DNA of 64,000 bases from Caballeronia glathei (lineage in GTDB: Bacteria; Pseudomonadota; Gammaproteobacteria; Burkholderiales; Burkholderiaceae). This document shows, in pieces, positions 35,259 through 43,422 of the stretch (its first letter is position 1; each line of letters opens with the position of its first letter). The stretch spans positions 19,398 to 83,397 of the forward strand of contig NZ_JFHC01000036.1 of the NCBI RefSeq assembly GCF_000698595.1, in the 5' to 3' direction. The position numbers were made by a program, and so were the translations under genes. The notes beneath the pieces were generated by a model that was given only the letters and a program-made list of their open reading frames with translations, did no database searches and had not been told where the DNA came from.

Positions 35259-36380
35259 TCACCGGAAGAACGGCTGGGCGCCCTCGATGTTCCACATCCG
35301 CTCGATTTCGATGAGGCGCAGGCGCAGCCGGTCGACCTGTTCCGCGAGCCGCATCGCGAGCCAGTGCATGCCCTGCGCGCCCTGCACGTCCTGCACGTCT
35401 TCCAAGCCGGCTTCGGATGGCTCCGCCAGGGTGCCCGGCCGCGCCGCCTGCGCCTTCGTCACGGCATGCAGCAGGCCGACGCGCCCGAAGCGCAACGCCC
35501 GCGCCATCAGAAGCAGGGTATGGCGCACCGCCCGCTCCTCGTCGCTGCACTTCACCGCGCGAAGCGCCGCGCTCTCGGCGCCGGATTGCGCGAGCAACTC
35601 GAGCGCCGACAGCACCGAGCGATGCAGCCGCTGGATCTCCTCGAGCAGCGCGAGGGGCACGTCGATTTCCTTCGCGACCGAATCCATCAGCGAACGCGAC
35701 TGCACGAGGCGCTGGCTCAACACGAGAAAACGCTTCGTGACTTCGTCCGCGGGCTTCGGACGGCCTTCCAGCAGCGCGCCATAGATCCGCGCACAGTCGC
35801 GCAGATTGTCGGCGAGACGATAGCGCCACGAGTACGTCGCGTACTGCGGCAACACGAACGAAAACGCGAGCGCGATCACGATGCCGATCAGCACGTTCGC
35901 CGTGCGCCACAGGCCGACGTCGATCGGCAGGTCGCCGTGGCCCGACACGATCATCATCGTGATCGCCGTGAGGAGCGCGACATAGGCCGGCTTGCCGATC
36001 GCGTGGTAGGCGCAGCCGCCGGCAATCACCGACATCAGGACGAACGTCAGCGTCAGCGAGCCGGTGACCCCCTGCAGGAGGATCAGCGCGAGCCCGAAGC
36101 CCGCGCCGAGCATCGTCCCGAGCGCGCGCTCGGCCGACTTCTTGCGGATATTGCCGAAGTGCTGCAGCCCGCCGATCACGACGAGCACCGTCACCGAAGC
36201 CCATACGCCGTGCGGAATGTCAATGCCGGACGTGAGGCCGATCGATGCAAGCATGGCGAGCCCCACGCGGATCGCATGAAGCAGCCGCGCGTGCCGGTAG
36301 CGAAAGTACGGCGAGCCGAGCACGTGCAGCACGCGTCTCGCGTGGCTGCGGCGGGGAAGCGGCGAATCGGTCGAAGACAT
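35259..36380 (-). CDS. FUSC-family inner membrane protein
   Basis: A 373-residue protein of the FUSC/aromatic acid exporter (AaeB-like) superfamily. After LHAIRVGLAMLASIGLTS are about six membrane segments with the motif RALGTMLGAGFGLALILL; KPAYVALLTAITMMIV is typical too. The C-terminal third is cytosolic and helical. Relatives export hydroxylated aromatic acids or similar compounds, usually with a membrane-fusion partner that is not seen here. I start at MSSTDSPLPRRSH. It lies downstream of the symporter operon, separated from it by a terminator. Confidence 0.82.
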   Translation of the reverse strand: MSSTDSPLPRRSHARRVLHVLGSPYFRYRHARLLHAIRVGLAMLASIGLTSGIDIPHGVWASVTVLVVIGGLQHFGNIRKKSAERALGTMLGAGFGLALILLQGVTGSLTLTFVLMSVIAGGCAYHAIGKPAYVALLTAITMMIVSGHGDLPIDVGLWRTANVLIGIVIALAFSFVLPQYATYSWRYRLADNLRDCARIYGALLEGRPKPADEVTKRFLVLSQRLVQSRSLMDSVAKEIDVPLALLEEIQRLHRSVLSALELLAQSGAESAALRAVKCSDEERAVRHTLLLMARALRFGRVGLLHAVTKAQAARPGTLAEPSEAGLEDVQDVQGAQGMHWLAMRLAEQVDRLRLRLIEIERMWNIEGAQPFFR

Positions 36381-36449
36381 GGGAAAGCCCCGGCGTCGAT
36401 TAAGGTCTGCCTGCAAGATACGAGCCCGCAAAAGGCGCGCGCGCAAGAC

Positions 36450-36481
36450 AAAACGCCCGCAACTTCCGTTACGGGCGTTTT
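36450..36481 (-). terminator. Terminator after the symporter operon
   Basis: AAAACGCCCG/CGGGCGTTTT arms with a 12-nt loop, 50 nt after the symporter stop. Confidence 0.82.
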
Positions 36482-36531
36482 ACCAGCTTTTGCCGCGGCT
36501 GGTGCATCGTTCGCGTCAGTCGATCGGCCGA

Positions 36532-38085
36532 TCAGCCTTCGGCGACGTCGAGATAGTCTTCCGGCCGTGTGCGGTCGCCGGAATGCTGCAGCCCCATCAC
36601 CTTCACCGCCACGCTGACGACGATCGCCACCACCAGATTCACGATCAGCGCCCAGACCGCCGCGTAACCCGGGATCGCGTAGCCGAACAGCTTGATCGTG
36701 AAGATCGAGCCCGCCAGTTTCAGCGATATCGCCATCCACGTTCCGACGCCGATGCCCACCGCCCAGCCGATCAGCAGGCCGCGATGATCGAGCATGCGTG
36801 TGTAGAGCCCGAGCACGAGCGCGGGCAGCGTCTGGATGATCCAGATTCCGCCGAGCAGTTGCAGCTGGATCGCGTAGGTGAGCGGCAGCGCGAGAATGAA
36901 CGCCACCGCGCCGACCTTCACCAGCAGCGACACCAGCTTCGCGACGTTCGTCTCCTGCTCCGGTGTCATCGAGCGGTTCACGAACTCGCGGTGGACGTTG
37001 CGCGTGTAGAGGTTCGCCGCCGCGATCGACATGATCGCCGCCGGCACCAGCGCGCCGATGCCGATCGCCGCGAATGCCACGCCCACGAACCACGACGGGA
37101 AGTAGTGCAGGAACAGCGCCGGCACCGCGAAATTCGGCCCGAACGCCTTGAAGTACGGAGCGAACTGCGGCATGTCCTTCACGCCCGAGGCGAGCGCCAT
37201 GTACCCGAGCAGCGCGAGCAGGCCGAGCACCAGCGAATAGGCGGGCAGGAGCGCCATGTTGCGGCGGATCGTGTTGCCCGAATTCGACGACAGGATGGCC
37301 GTGACCGAGTGGGGATACAGGAAGAGCGCGAGCGCCGAGCCCACCGCGAGCGTCGCGTAGGCGCTGTAGCCGTTGAGGCTCGCGGCGTCGGGCGCCTTAA
37401 GGAGCAGCTTCGCCGGCGGCACCGTGCCGAAGATCTGGCCGAAACCGCCCAACTGCGCCGGAATCACGATGATCGCCGCGATGATCGTCACGTAGATGAG
37501 CACGTCCTTCACGACCGCGATCATCGCCGGGGCGCGCAGGCCCGAGGTATACGTGTAGGCCGCGAGAATCGCAAACGCGATGATGAGCGGCAGGTCGCCG
37601 ATCAGGCCCTTCGTATCGAAACCGAGCGCGCCGATCACCACTTCGATGCCCACCAGTTGCAGCGCGATGTACGGCATCGTCGCGACGATGCCCGTCACCG
37701 CGACCGCCAGCGCGAGCATGCGGCTGTTGTAGCGCGCGTGAACGAAGTCGGCGGCGGTCACGTAGCCGTGGCGCTTCGCGATGCTCCAGAGCTTCGGAAA
37801 CACGACGAACGCGAACGGATAGATCAGGATCGTGTACGGCAGCGCGAAGAAGCCGGTCGCGCCCGCGCCGAAGACGAGCGCCGGGACCGCGATGAACGTA
37901 TAGGCCGTGTAGAGATCGCCGCCGAGCAGGAACCACGTGACGATCGTGCCGAAGCGCCGGCCGCCGAGGCCCCATTCGTCGAGTTGAGCGAGATCGCCCT
38001 TGCGCCAGTGAGCGGCGACGAAGCCGAGAATCGTCACGCCCACGAAGAACAGGACGAAGACGAAGGTGGCGGTGGAGTTCATCAT
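36532..38085 (-). CDS. Sodium:solute symporter (SSS family), MctP-like
   Basis: A 517-residue Na+/solute symporter with about 13 membrane helices. SSS signatures include FLLGGDLYTAYTFIAVPAL, YVTAADFVHARYNSR and GIGALVPAAIMSIAAANLYT. The relation is close to the monocarboxylate (lactate, pyruvate) carriers of the MctP type; substrate not proven. The start codons ATGATG overlap the TGA of the upstream DUF3311 gene, so the second protein's translation is coupled. A good promoter lies in front of the DUF3311 gene. Start may be 38085 or 38082. Confidence 0.9.
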   Translation of the reverse strand: MMNSTATFVFVLFFVGVTILGFVAAHWRKGDLAQLDEWGLGGRRFGTIVTWFLLGGDLYTAYTFIAVPALVFGAGATGFFALPYTILIYPFAFVVFPKLWSIAKRHGYVTAADFVHARYNSRMLALAVAVTGIVATMPYIALQLVGIEVVIGALGFDTKGLIGDLPLIIAFAILAAYTYTSGLRAPAMIAVVKDVLIYVTIIAAIIVIPAQLGGFGQIFGTVPPAKLLLKAPDAASLNGYSAYATLAVGSALALFLYPHSVTAILSSNSGNTIRRNMALLPAYSLVLGLLALLGYMALASGVKDMPQFAPYFKAFGPNFAVPALFLHYFPSWFVGVAFAAIGIGALVPAAIMSIAAANLYTRNVHREFVNRSMTPEQETNVAKLVSLLVKVGAVAFILALPLTYAIQLQLLGGIWIIQTLPALVLGLYTRMLDHRGLLIGWAVGIGVGTWMAISLKLAGSIFTIKLFGYAIPGYAAVWALIVNLVVAIVVSVAVKVMGLQHSGDRTRPEDYLDVAEG

Positions 38086-38330
38086 CGCGCGTCCCCCTGT
38101 TTGCGGGCCGTCGGAACAGCTTTCGTCTTCACGTAGACGATGGCGGTAAGCACCGCGCTGATCAGCACCCAGAGCAACTGGTACCAGTAGAAAAACGGAA
38201 AGCCCCAGAGCACCGGTTCGATCTTGTTATAGAACGGCACCCACAGGACGCCGATACAGGGCAAAACCAGCAGCCATAGCCAATGCTTGTTGCGCGGTTG
38301 CGCCGTGCCTGTGGCAGCTTCGTGAGCCAT
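38082..38330 (-). CDS. DUF3311 small membrane subunit of the symporter
   Basis: An 82-residue protein with two membrane helices (WLWLLVLPCIGVLWVPFYN and FYWYQLLWVLISAVLTAIVY), as in the DUF3311 family that accompanies SSS symporters. The start at 38330 is preceded by AAAGAGGAGA; an in-frame GTG ten codons upstream is less likely. The stop overlaps the symporter start by 4 nt. It probably stabilises or modulates the transporter. Confidence 0.88.
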   Translation of the reverse strand: MAHEAATGTAQPRNKHWLWLLVLPCIGVLWVPFYNKIEPVLWGFPFFYWYQLLWVLISAVLTAIVYVKTKAVPTARKQGDAR

Positions 38331-38428
38331 GACGGTCTCCTCTTTGTTCTTGGAATTCACCGCCCCGGACGGATCGATCGACCGGGTAGGACGAGCCGTC
38401 GGGAAAGCGTCTCAAAAATAACAGGAGG

Positions 38429-38456
38429 AGTATATGGGGGTCTTAAAAGGGGTCAA
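38429..38456 (-). promoter_or_regulatory. Sigma70 promoter for DUF3311-symporter operon
   Basis: Read on the minus strand: TTGACC, a 16-nt spacer, TATACT. The leader would be ~92 nt. Both hexamers are close to consensus. Confidence 0.7.
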
Positions 38457-38537
38457 GCAGGGCGAACCCGGGGATTCGCCTGACGTGAAAGACAGATGTA
38501 ATGAGGCCCGCCGGGGATGTGCGCCTCGTTTGTGCGC

Positions 38538-39446
38538 TCAGATCGCGAACACTTCGATACGCTTCTCGGCGGCGCTCGCGACAAGCGCCTCGACCCACTC
38601 GCGCGCCGGCAGATCGAGTTCCGTCTCGATCAGCTTCGCGCGTTTTTCAAGCGCGTCGAGCGACACGTCGAGCGCCGGACCCGCGAACGCAATCGCGATC
38701 CGGTTGCCGTCGTGGACTTCGGGCAACGCGATCACGCGGCCGTCGAAGGCTTCGTTCAGGCGCTTCATGTTGCGCACGAAGCTCGGGTGATCGCCGAACA
38801 GATTGATCGTCACGACGCCCGCCTGCGGCGTGAGGCACGCCCGGCAGGCGCGGTAGAACGACACGCTGTCGAGCACCGGCCCGCGCGCGGTCGCGTCGTA
38901 GAGGTCGATCTGCAGCGCGCCGATCGTGCCGTGATTCGCGCGATCGTTGACGAACTCCCACGCATCCTGCTCGCTCACCTTGAGTCGGGCATCGTCGGGC
39001 GGAAGCGCGAACATCGTGCGCGCCGCGATCACGACGGCCGGGTTCAGTTCGACCGCCTCCACCGTCGCGCGCTTCAGAAACCGGTGGCAGAACTTCGTCA
39101 GCGCGGCGGCGCCGAGGCCGAGCTGCACGATGCGCCCGGGCGTCTCGATGAAGAGCAGCCACGCCATCATCTGCTGCGCGTATTCGAGTTCGATGTGGTC
39201 CGGCTTTCTCAGCCGCATCGCGCCCTGCACCCATTCCGTGCCGAAATGCAGGAAGCGCACGCCGCCCTCCTCCGAGAACGTCACGGGCGCGTAGCGCGGC
39301 TTGCGCGGAACGTCGATGCGAGGCGCGCCGTCGAGCGGTTCGTCGCGCTCGCGCTTCGAGCGCCTGCCGTGATGGTCCTGCCGGTCACGTTGCCTGTTGC
39401 CGAACGCGCGCGCTTCGGCGGACGCGCGCTTAATCAGTTTCGTCAT
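38538..39446 (-). CDS. Spermidine synthase-like class I methyltransferase-fold protein
   Basis: A 302-residue protein of the polyamine-synthase-like superfamily. The Rossmann core shows IVQLGLGAAALTKFCHRFL, VEAVELNPAVVIAARTMF and IGALQIDLYDATARGPVL. The N-terminal beta-strands include VRFLHFGTEWVQGAMRL. The first 45 residues are basic and low complexity. It aligns with the SpeE fold, but I cannot confirm the catalytic Asp set for aminopropyl transfer, so activity is open. Its ATG lies 17 nt inside the end of the glycosylase gene, in an operon with ubiC. Confidence 0.78.
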   Translation of the reverse strand: MTKLIKRASAEARAFGNRQRDRQDHHGRRSKRERDEPLDGAPRIDVPRKPRYAPVTFSEEGGVRFLHFGTEWVQGAMRLRKPDHIELEYAQQMMAWLLFIETPGRIVQLGLGAAALTKFCHRFLKRATVEAVELNPAVVIAARTMFALPPDDARLKVSEQDAWEFVNDRANHGTIGALQIDLYDATARGPVLDSVSFYRACRACLTPQAGVVTINLFGDHPSFVRNMKRLNEAFDGRVIALPEVHDGNRIAIAFAGPALDVSLDALEKRAKLIETELDLPAREWVEALVASAAEKRIEVFAI

Positions 39447-39918
39447 GAGTGAGGATGTCGCGCCAGACGCGCAATTTTTGGTCGAACGAGAGAATAGCAT
39501 TCGCCGGACTCGACGACGGCAGCACGAGCGTCGCGTAACCCGCCGCGCGGATCACCGGCTCGAAGCGGCCCGATGTCTTGCCGTTGAAGCACACTTTCCT
39601 CAGTTGCGGCGCGTGCCGTCGAAACGACGCGAAGTCGTTCGGGTTGGCATTGCGGATCGCCGCGTCGAGGCTGCCTTCGCGCTCGCAGGCGGCGAGCACG
39701 TCCCAGAGGCCGATGCCGTGCGCGAGCAGGCGCGCGACGCGTGCGTCGTAGGCAAGCTCGTGCAGCGGCTCGCCGATCACCGCGCCGAGAAGGCGCCAGA
39801 ACTGGTTGCGCGGATGCGCGTAGTACTGCGTCGCCGCGAGCGAAGCGACACCGGGGAAGCTGCCGAGAATCAGCGTATGGGTCGATGCATCCGCGACCGG
39901 CGGAAAACCTTGCAGCAT
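39430..39918 (-). CDS. DNA-deoxyinosine (hypoxanthine-DNA) glycosylase, UDG superfamily
   Basis: A 162-residue uracil-DNA-glycosylase-fold protein. The motifs THTLILGSFPGVASLAATQY and YAHPRNQFWRLLGAVIG near the start, and LVLPSSSPANAILSFDQK near the end, are those of the deoxyinosine glycosylase branch of the UDG/Mug superfamily. It should excise hypoxanthine made by adenine deamination. I start at MLQGFPPVADAST, 11 nt after the ubiC stop; longer frames overlap ubiC. It overlaps the following gene by 17 nt. Confidence 0.88.
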   Translation of the reverse strand: MLQGFPPVADASTHTLILGSFPGVASLAATQYYAHPRNQFWRLLGAVIGEPLHELAYDARVARLLAHGIGLWDVLAACEREGSLDAAIRNANPNDFASFRRHAPQLRKVCFNGKTSGRFEPVIRAAGYATLVLPSSSPANAILSFDQKLRVWRDILTHDETD

Positions 39919-39929
39919 GACTTGCCGCA

Positions 39930-40580
39930 CTACCTTGCGTCGCCGCGCACGACGCGCGTCGCATGCGATGTCAGATGCTCGAGCGGCCGCGAATGCTCGC
40001 GATGCGCCGCATGCGGCGCGTCGGCTTCGCGCAGACGCGCCCAGAGCGCGGGCAGCATGCATTCCGTGACCATCAGCGGCGCCCCGTGCCGCTCGAACAC
40101 CGAGCGGCGCGCGAGAAGCGCACGGGCGCGGTGCGCACCGAGTTGCCGCGCGGCGAGCCGGTACAGCGGATGGCGCGCGGTCAGCCGGCGGCTCGCGAGC
40201 GCGGAACGCGCGACGCTGCTGTCGCTGTAGAGCAGTTCCGCGAGCGGGCGCGTCGAGAGACGGCGCATCGCCTGCCAGACGCCCGCGCTTTCATCGAGTG
40301 GCACGATGCTGTGCGCCGCGACGAACGGCGCGCCATCGACTCTCAACACCACCTCGCGCACCCACACGCTGCTGCGCGGGCTCACGCGCAGCGCACGCCA
40401 CTCGTCGGCCCAGGGCAAGGCGACGGCCTCGCGCGTCACCTCGACGCTCACGGCGCCGAGCGTGCGCAAATGCGCGGTAAGCGAGCCGCCGCGGGTGAGC
40501 CAGTCTTTCTGGTCGTTGGTGAAGGTGGGAAGCGAAGCGATGCGCCAGTGCGCATCGGCGGGATCGTTGGGGATAGGCAT
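39930..40580 (-). CDS. ubiC: Chorismate pyruvate-lyase
   Basis: A 216-residue UbiC, which converts chorismate to 4-hydroxybenzoate and pyruvate, first step of ubiquinone synthesis. The core pattern (DWLTRGGSLTAHLRTLGAVS, VREVVLRVDGAPFVAAHSIVP, PLAELLYSDSSVAR, VFERHGAPLMVTECMLP) fits the family including the product-binding Arg and C-terminal Glu. The C-terminal ~30 residues are an Ala/Arg/His extension. A TATAAT sits only 7 nt upstream of the ATG with no Shine-Dalgarno, so the mRNA may be nearly leaderless. Two genes follow in the operon; no ubiA is adjacent in the window. Confidence 0.93.
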   Translation of the reverse strand: MPIPNDPADAHWRIASLPTFTNDQKDWLTRGGSLTAHLRTLGAVSVEVTREAVALPWADEWRALRVSPRSSVWVREVVLRVDGAPFVAAHSIVPLDESAGVWQAMRRLSTRPLAELLYSDSSVARSALASRRLTARHPLYRLAARQLGAHRARALLARRSVFERHGAPLMVTECMLPALWARLREADAPHAAHREHSRPLEHLTSHATRVVRGDAR

Positions 40581-40666
40581 GGCGGTGATTATAAAACCGG
40601 CACGCAAATTCGACCGGTACGGCGATGCTTCAACGCCCGTTGTCGGGCAGGCGAAAGCGGCGCGCA

Positions 40667-40701
40667 AGAAAAACGCGCTGCTGGAACCCCGGCAGCGCGC
40701 C
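40667..40701 (-). terminator. Intrinsic terminator after htpG
   Basis: CGCGCTGC/GCAGCGCG stem with 10-nt loop and five T on the minus strand. Confidence 0.88.
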
Positions 40702-40733
40702 TTCCCTTCCAGCTTTGCAACTTCGACCGCTTC

Positions 40734-42638
40734 TTACCGCGCGAGCAACAGCGTGTTCGTGCGCTTCACGAAGCTCGCCGGATCCTCCAGCGCGCCGCCT
40801 TCCGCGAGCAGCGCCTGATCGAAGAGCAAATGGCACCAGTCGCCGAAATTGGCATTCCCGGCGTTCAGTCCCTTCACGAGCGGATGCTCCGGATTCACTT
40901 CCAGAATCGGCTGCATTTGCGGCGCCTGCTGCCCGGCCGCCTTCAGCATGCGCTGCAGGTAGCCGCTCATGTCGCCTTCGTCGGCGACGAGGCACGACGG
41001 CGAATCGGTCAGGCGGAACGTGAGACGCACGTCCTTGGCCTTGCCCGCGAGCGCTTCCTTCATCTTCTCGACGAGCGGCTTCATCTCTTCGCCGACCTTC
41101 TCCTGCTGCTGCTTTTCCTCGTCGTTGAGCGCGCCCAGGTCGAGATCGCCGCGCGCGACGCTTGCGAGCGGCTTGCCGTCGAATTCGTTGAGGAACGACA
41201 GCATCCATTCATCGACGCGATCGGTGAGCAGCAAAACCTCCACGCCCTTCTTGCGGAACACTTCGAGATGCGGGCTGTTCTTCGCGGCCTGCCAGCTGTC
41301 GGCGGTGACGTAGTAGATCTTCGTCTGCTCGGGCTTCATGCGCGAGACGTAGTCCGCGAGCGACACGGTCTGCCCGGACGTGTCGTCGTGCGTCGAGGCG
41401 AAGCGCACGAGCTTCGCGATGCGCTCGCGATTGGCGAAGTCTTCGCCGATGCCTTCCTTGAACACCTGCCCGAACTCGGTCCAGAAGGTCGCGTATTTCT
41501 GCTTGTCGGCGTCTTCGGTGGCTTCGGCCGACGAGGAAGCCACATCCTCCAGCATCGAGAGCACGCGCTTCGTCACGCCTTCACGGATCGCCTTGACGTC
41601 GCGGCTTTCCTGCAGGATTTCGCGCGAGACGTTGAGCGGCAGATCGGCCGAATCCACGACACCCTTCACGAAGCGCAGGTACGCGGGCAGCAGTTGCTCG
41701 GCGTCGTCCATGATGAACACGCGCTTCACGTACAGCTTCAGGCCGCCGCGGTGGTCGCGGTTCCACATGTCGAACGGCGCGTGCTTCGGCACGTACAGCA
41801 GTTGCGTGTACTCGCTGCGGCCTTCGACGCGGTTGTGCGTCCACGCGAGCGGGTCGTCGTGGTCGTGCGACAGGTGCTGGTAGAACTGCTTGTACTGCTC
41901 GTCGCTGATGTCGTTCTTCGCGCGCGTCCAGAGCGCGCTCGCCTGATTGACGGTCTCGTCTTCGTCCTTCGTGACCATCTCGCTCTTTTCCGCGTCCCAC
42001 TCTTCCTTCTTCATCAGGATCGGCAGCGCGACGTGATCGGAGTACTTCTGGATGATCGACTTCAGCTTGTAGGTGGAAAGCAGCTCGTCCTCGTCGGGAC
42101 GCAGGTGCAGCGTGATGGTCGTGCCGCGCTGGGCTCGCTCGATGTCCTCGACCTCGAAATCGCCCTCGCCCGCGCTCGTCCAGCGCACGCCTTCGCCCGG
42201 CTTCGCGCCCGCGCGGCGCGTCTCGACGGTAATCCTGTCCGCGACGATGAAGCCCGAATAGAAGCCCACGCCGAACTGGCCGATGAGCGCCGCGTCCTTC
42301 TGCTGGTCGCCGGAGAGCTTCGAGAAGAATTCCTTCGTGCCCGAGCGCGCGATCGTGCCGAGATGCGAGATGGCCTCGTCGCGGCTCATGCCGATGCCGT
42401 TGTCGTCGATCGTCACGGTGCGCGCGGCCTTGTCGTACGACACGCGGATGCGCAGGTCCGGATCGTTCTCGTAGAGCGCGCTGTTTTCGATGGCCTCGAA
42501 GCGCAGCTTGTCTGCGGCGTCGGACGCGTTCGAAATCAGCTCGCGCAGGAAGATCTCCTTGTTGCTGTAGAGCGAATGAATCATCAGATGCAGAAGTTGC
42601 TTGACTTCTGCCTGAAAGCTCATGGTTTCTTGCGCCAT
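40734..42638 (-). CDS. htpG: Molecular chaperone HtpG (Hsp90)
   Basis: A 634-residue bacterial Hsp90. The N-terminal GHKL ATPase has SNKEIFLRELISNASDAADK, VTIDDNGIGMSRDEAI and GQFGVGFYSGFIVAD. The middle domain includes IQKYSDHVALPILMKKEEW and LYVKRVFIMDDAEQLLP; the C-terminal dimerisation domain ends near MLKAAGQQAPQMQPILEVNP. It is a single gene with a strong terminator. The spacer to the divergent HExxH gene (157 nt) must contain its heat-shock promoter; I could not assign a clear sigma32 site. Confidence 0.98.
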   Translation of the reverse strand: MAQETMSFQAEVKQLLHLMIHSLYSNKEIFLRELISNASDAADKLRFEAIENSALYENDPDLRIRVSYDKAARTVTIDDNGIGMSRDEAISHLGTIARSGTKEFFSKLSGDQQKDAALIGQFGVGFYSGFIVADRITVETRRAGAKPGEGVRWTSAGEGDFEVEDIERAQRGTTITLHLRPDEDELLSTYKLKSIIQKYSDHVALPILMKKEEWDAEKSEMVTKDEDETVNQASALWTRAKNDISDEQYKQFYQHLSHDHDDPLAWTHNRVEGRSEYTQLLYVPKHAPFDMWNRDHRGGLKLYVKRVFIMDDAEQLLPAYLRFVKGVVDSADLPLNVSREILQESRDVKAIREGVTKRVLSMLEDVASSSAEATEDADKQKYATFWTEFGQVFKEGIGEDFANRERIAKLVRFASTHDDTSGQTVSLADYVSRMKPEQTKIYYVTADSWQAAKNSPHLEVFRKKGVEVLLLTDRVDEWMLSFLNEFDGKPLASVARGDLDLGALNDEEKQQQEKVGEEMKPLVEKMKEALAGKAKDVRLTFRLTDSPSCLVADEGDMSGYLQRMLKAAGQQAPQMQPILEVNPEHPLVKGLNAGNANFGDWCHLLFDQALLAEGGALEDPASFVKRTNTLLLAR

Positions 42639-42795
42639 GGTCGGTTCCTCTAGTTGGGTTTCGGTGATGATGGATGGCTGCCGCGCGTGGCCCGCGCGGG
42701 ATCGCTTTTGAGCGAATTGGCGTCAGATAGAGGCGGGCCGCGCGTTTTTCAAGGGCCCCGCCTTTTTTCTCACTCACCGGCGTCTTCACCGGCAT

Positions 42796-43401
42796 ATGAA
42801 ACGATTCTCCGGCGCACTCCTCGCCGCCTGTTCCCGGGCGATTGCCCGCCCGAAGCGCGGCAGGCCGCTGACTTCGGGCGAAATCGCGATGGCGCGACTC
42901 GTTTTCGCGGACGCGATCGACTATTCGCGCGTGGCGGTGCACGACCGGGGCTATTTTCCGTTCGGCCTGCAGCATCGTCAGACAGCGGTCACGCCGAACG
43001 GCAGCATGTATTTTCCCAAAGACTGCTTCGAGGAGGATTTTTCGGCCCGTGGCATCGGCTCGCAGATGTGGTTCATGCACGAACTGACGCACGTCTGGCA
43101 GTTCCAGCTCGGCTACTGGGTGAAGATGCGCGGCGCGATCAGGGTCGGCCTCGCCTACGGATACACGCTCGCGCCCGGCCGGCGCCTTGCCGACTACAAC
43201 ATGGAAGCGCAGGGCAACATCATCGCCGACTATTTCGCGCTCAGGTTCCGCGGCAGCGAGGGCCGGCGCCATCTCTACGAGCACAGGTACCGGGCGCGCC
43301 CCGACGCGCTCGCGCTGTACGAAGCCGTGCTGGCGGACTTCCTCGACGATCCGGCGAACCGGAGCCATCTGCCGCGCGGGGGCGCAATGCGCGTCGCGTG
43401 A
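42796..43401 (+). CDS. Putative zinc metallopeptidase-like protein (HELTH), Rhs/Vgr-related family
   Basis: A 201-residue protein of a family often labelled Vgr-related or type-IV-secretion Rhs protein. The opening RPLTSGEIAMARLVFADAID with VHDRGYFPFGLQ, and MYFPKDCFEEDF, are family-like. The core is WFMHELTHVWQFQLGYW, where HELTH (about 95-99) is an HExxH zinc-protease motif, followed by an acidic YNMEAQGNIIADYF helix that could supply the third ligand. There is no signal peptide. It has no vgrG or rhs gene beside it; htpG is divergent. Activity is inferred only from the motif. Confidence 0.7.
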   Translation: MKRFSGALLAACSRAIARPKRGRPLTSGEIAMARLVFADAIDYSRVAVHDRGYFPFGLQHRQTAVTPNGSMYFPKDCFEEDFSARGIGSQMWFMHELTHVWQFQLGYWVKMRGAIRVGLAYGYTLAPGRRLADYNMEAQGNIIADYFALRFRGSEGRRHLYEHRYRARPDALALYEAVLADFLDDPANRSHLPRGGAMRVA

Positions 43402-43422
43402 GCGCCGCGCAACGCCGGCGCG

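Noticed and set aside
39963..42653. An 896-codon open frame antisense to htpG and ubiC
   Set aside because: It overlaps two strongly supported genes and has no recognisable domain; codon bias of the third position explains it.
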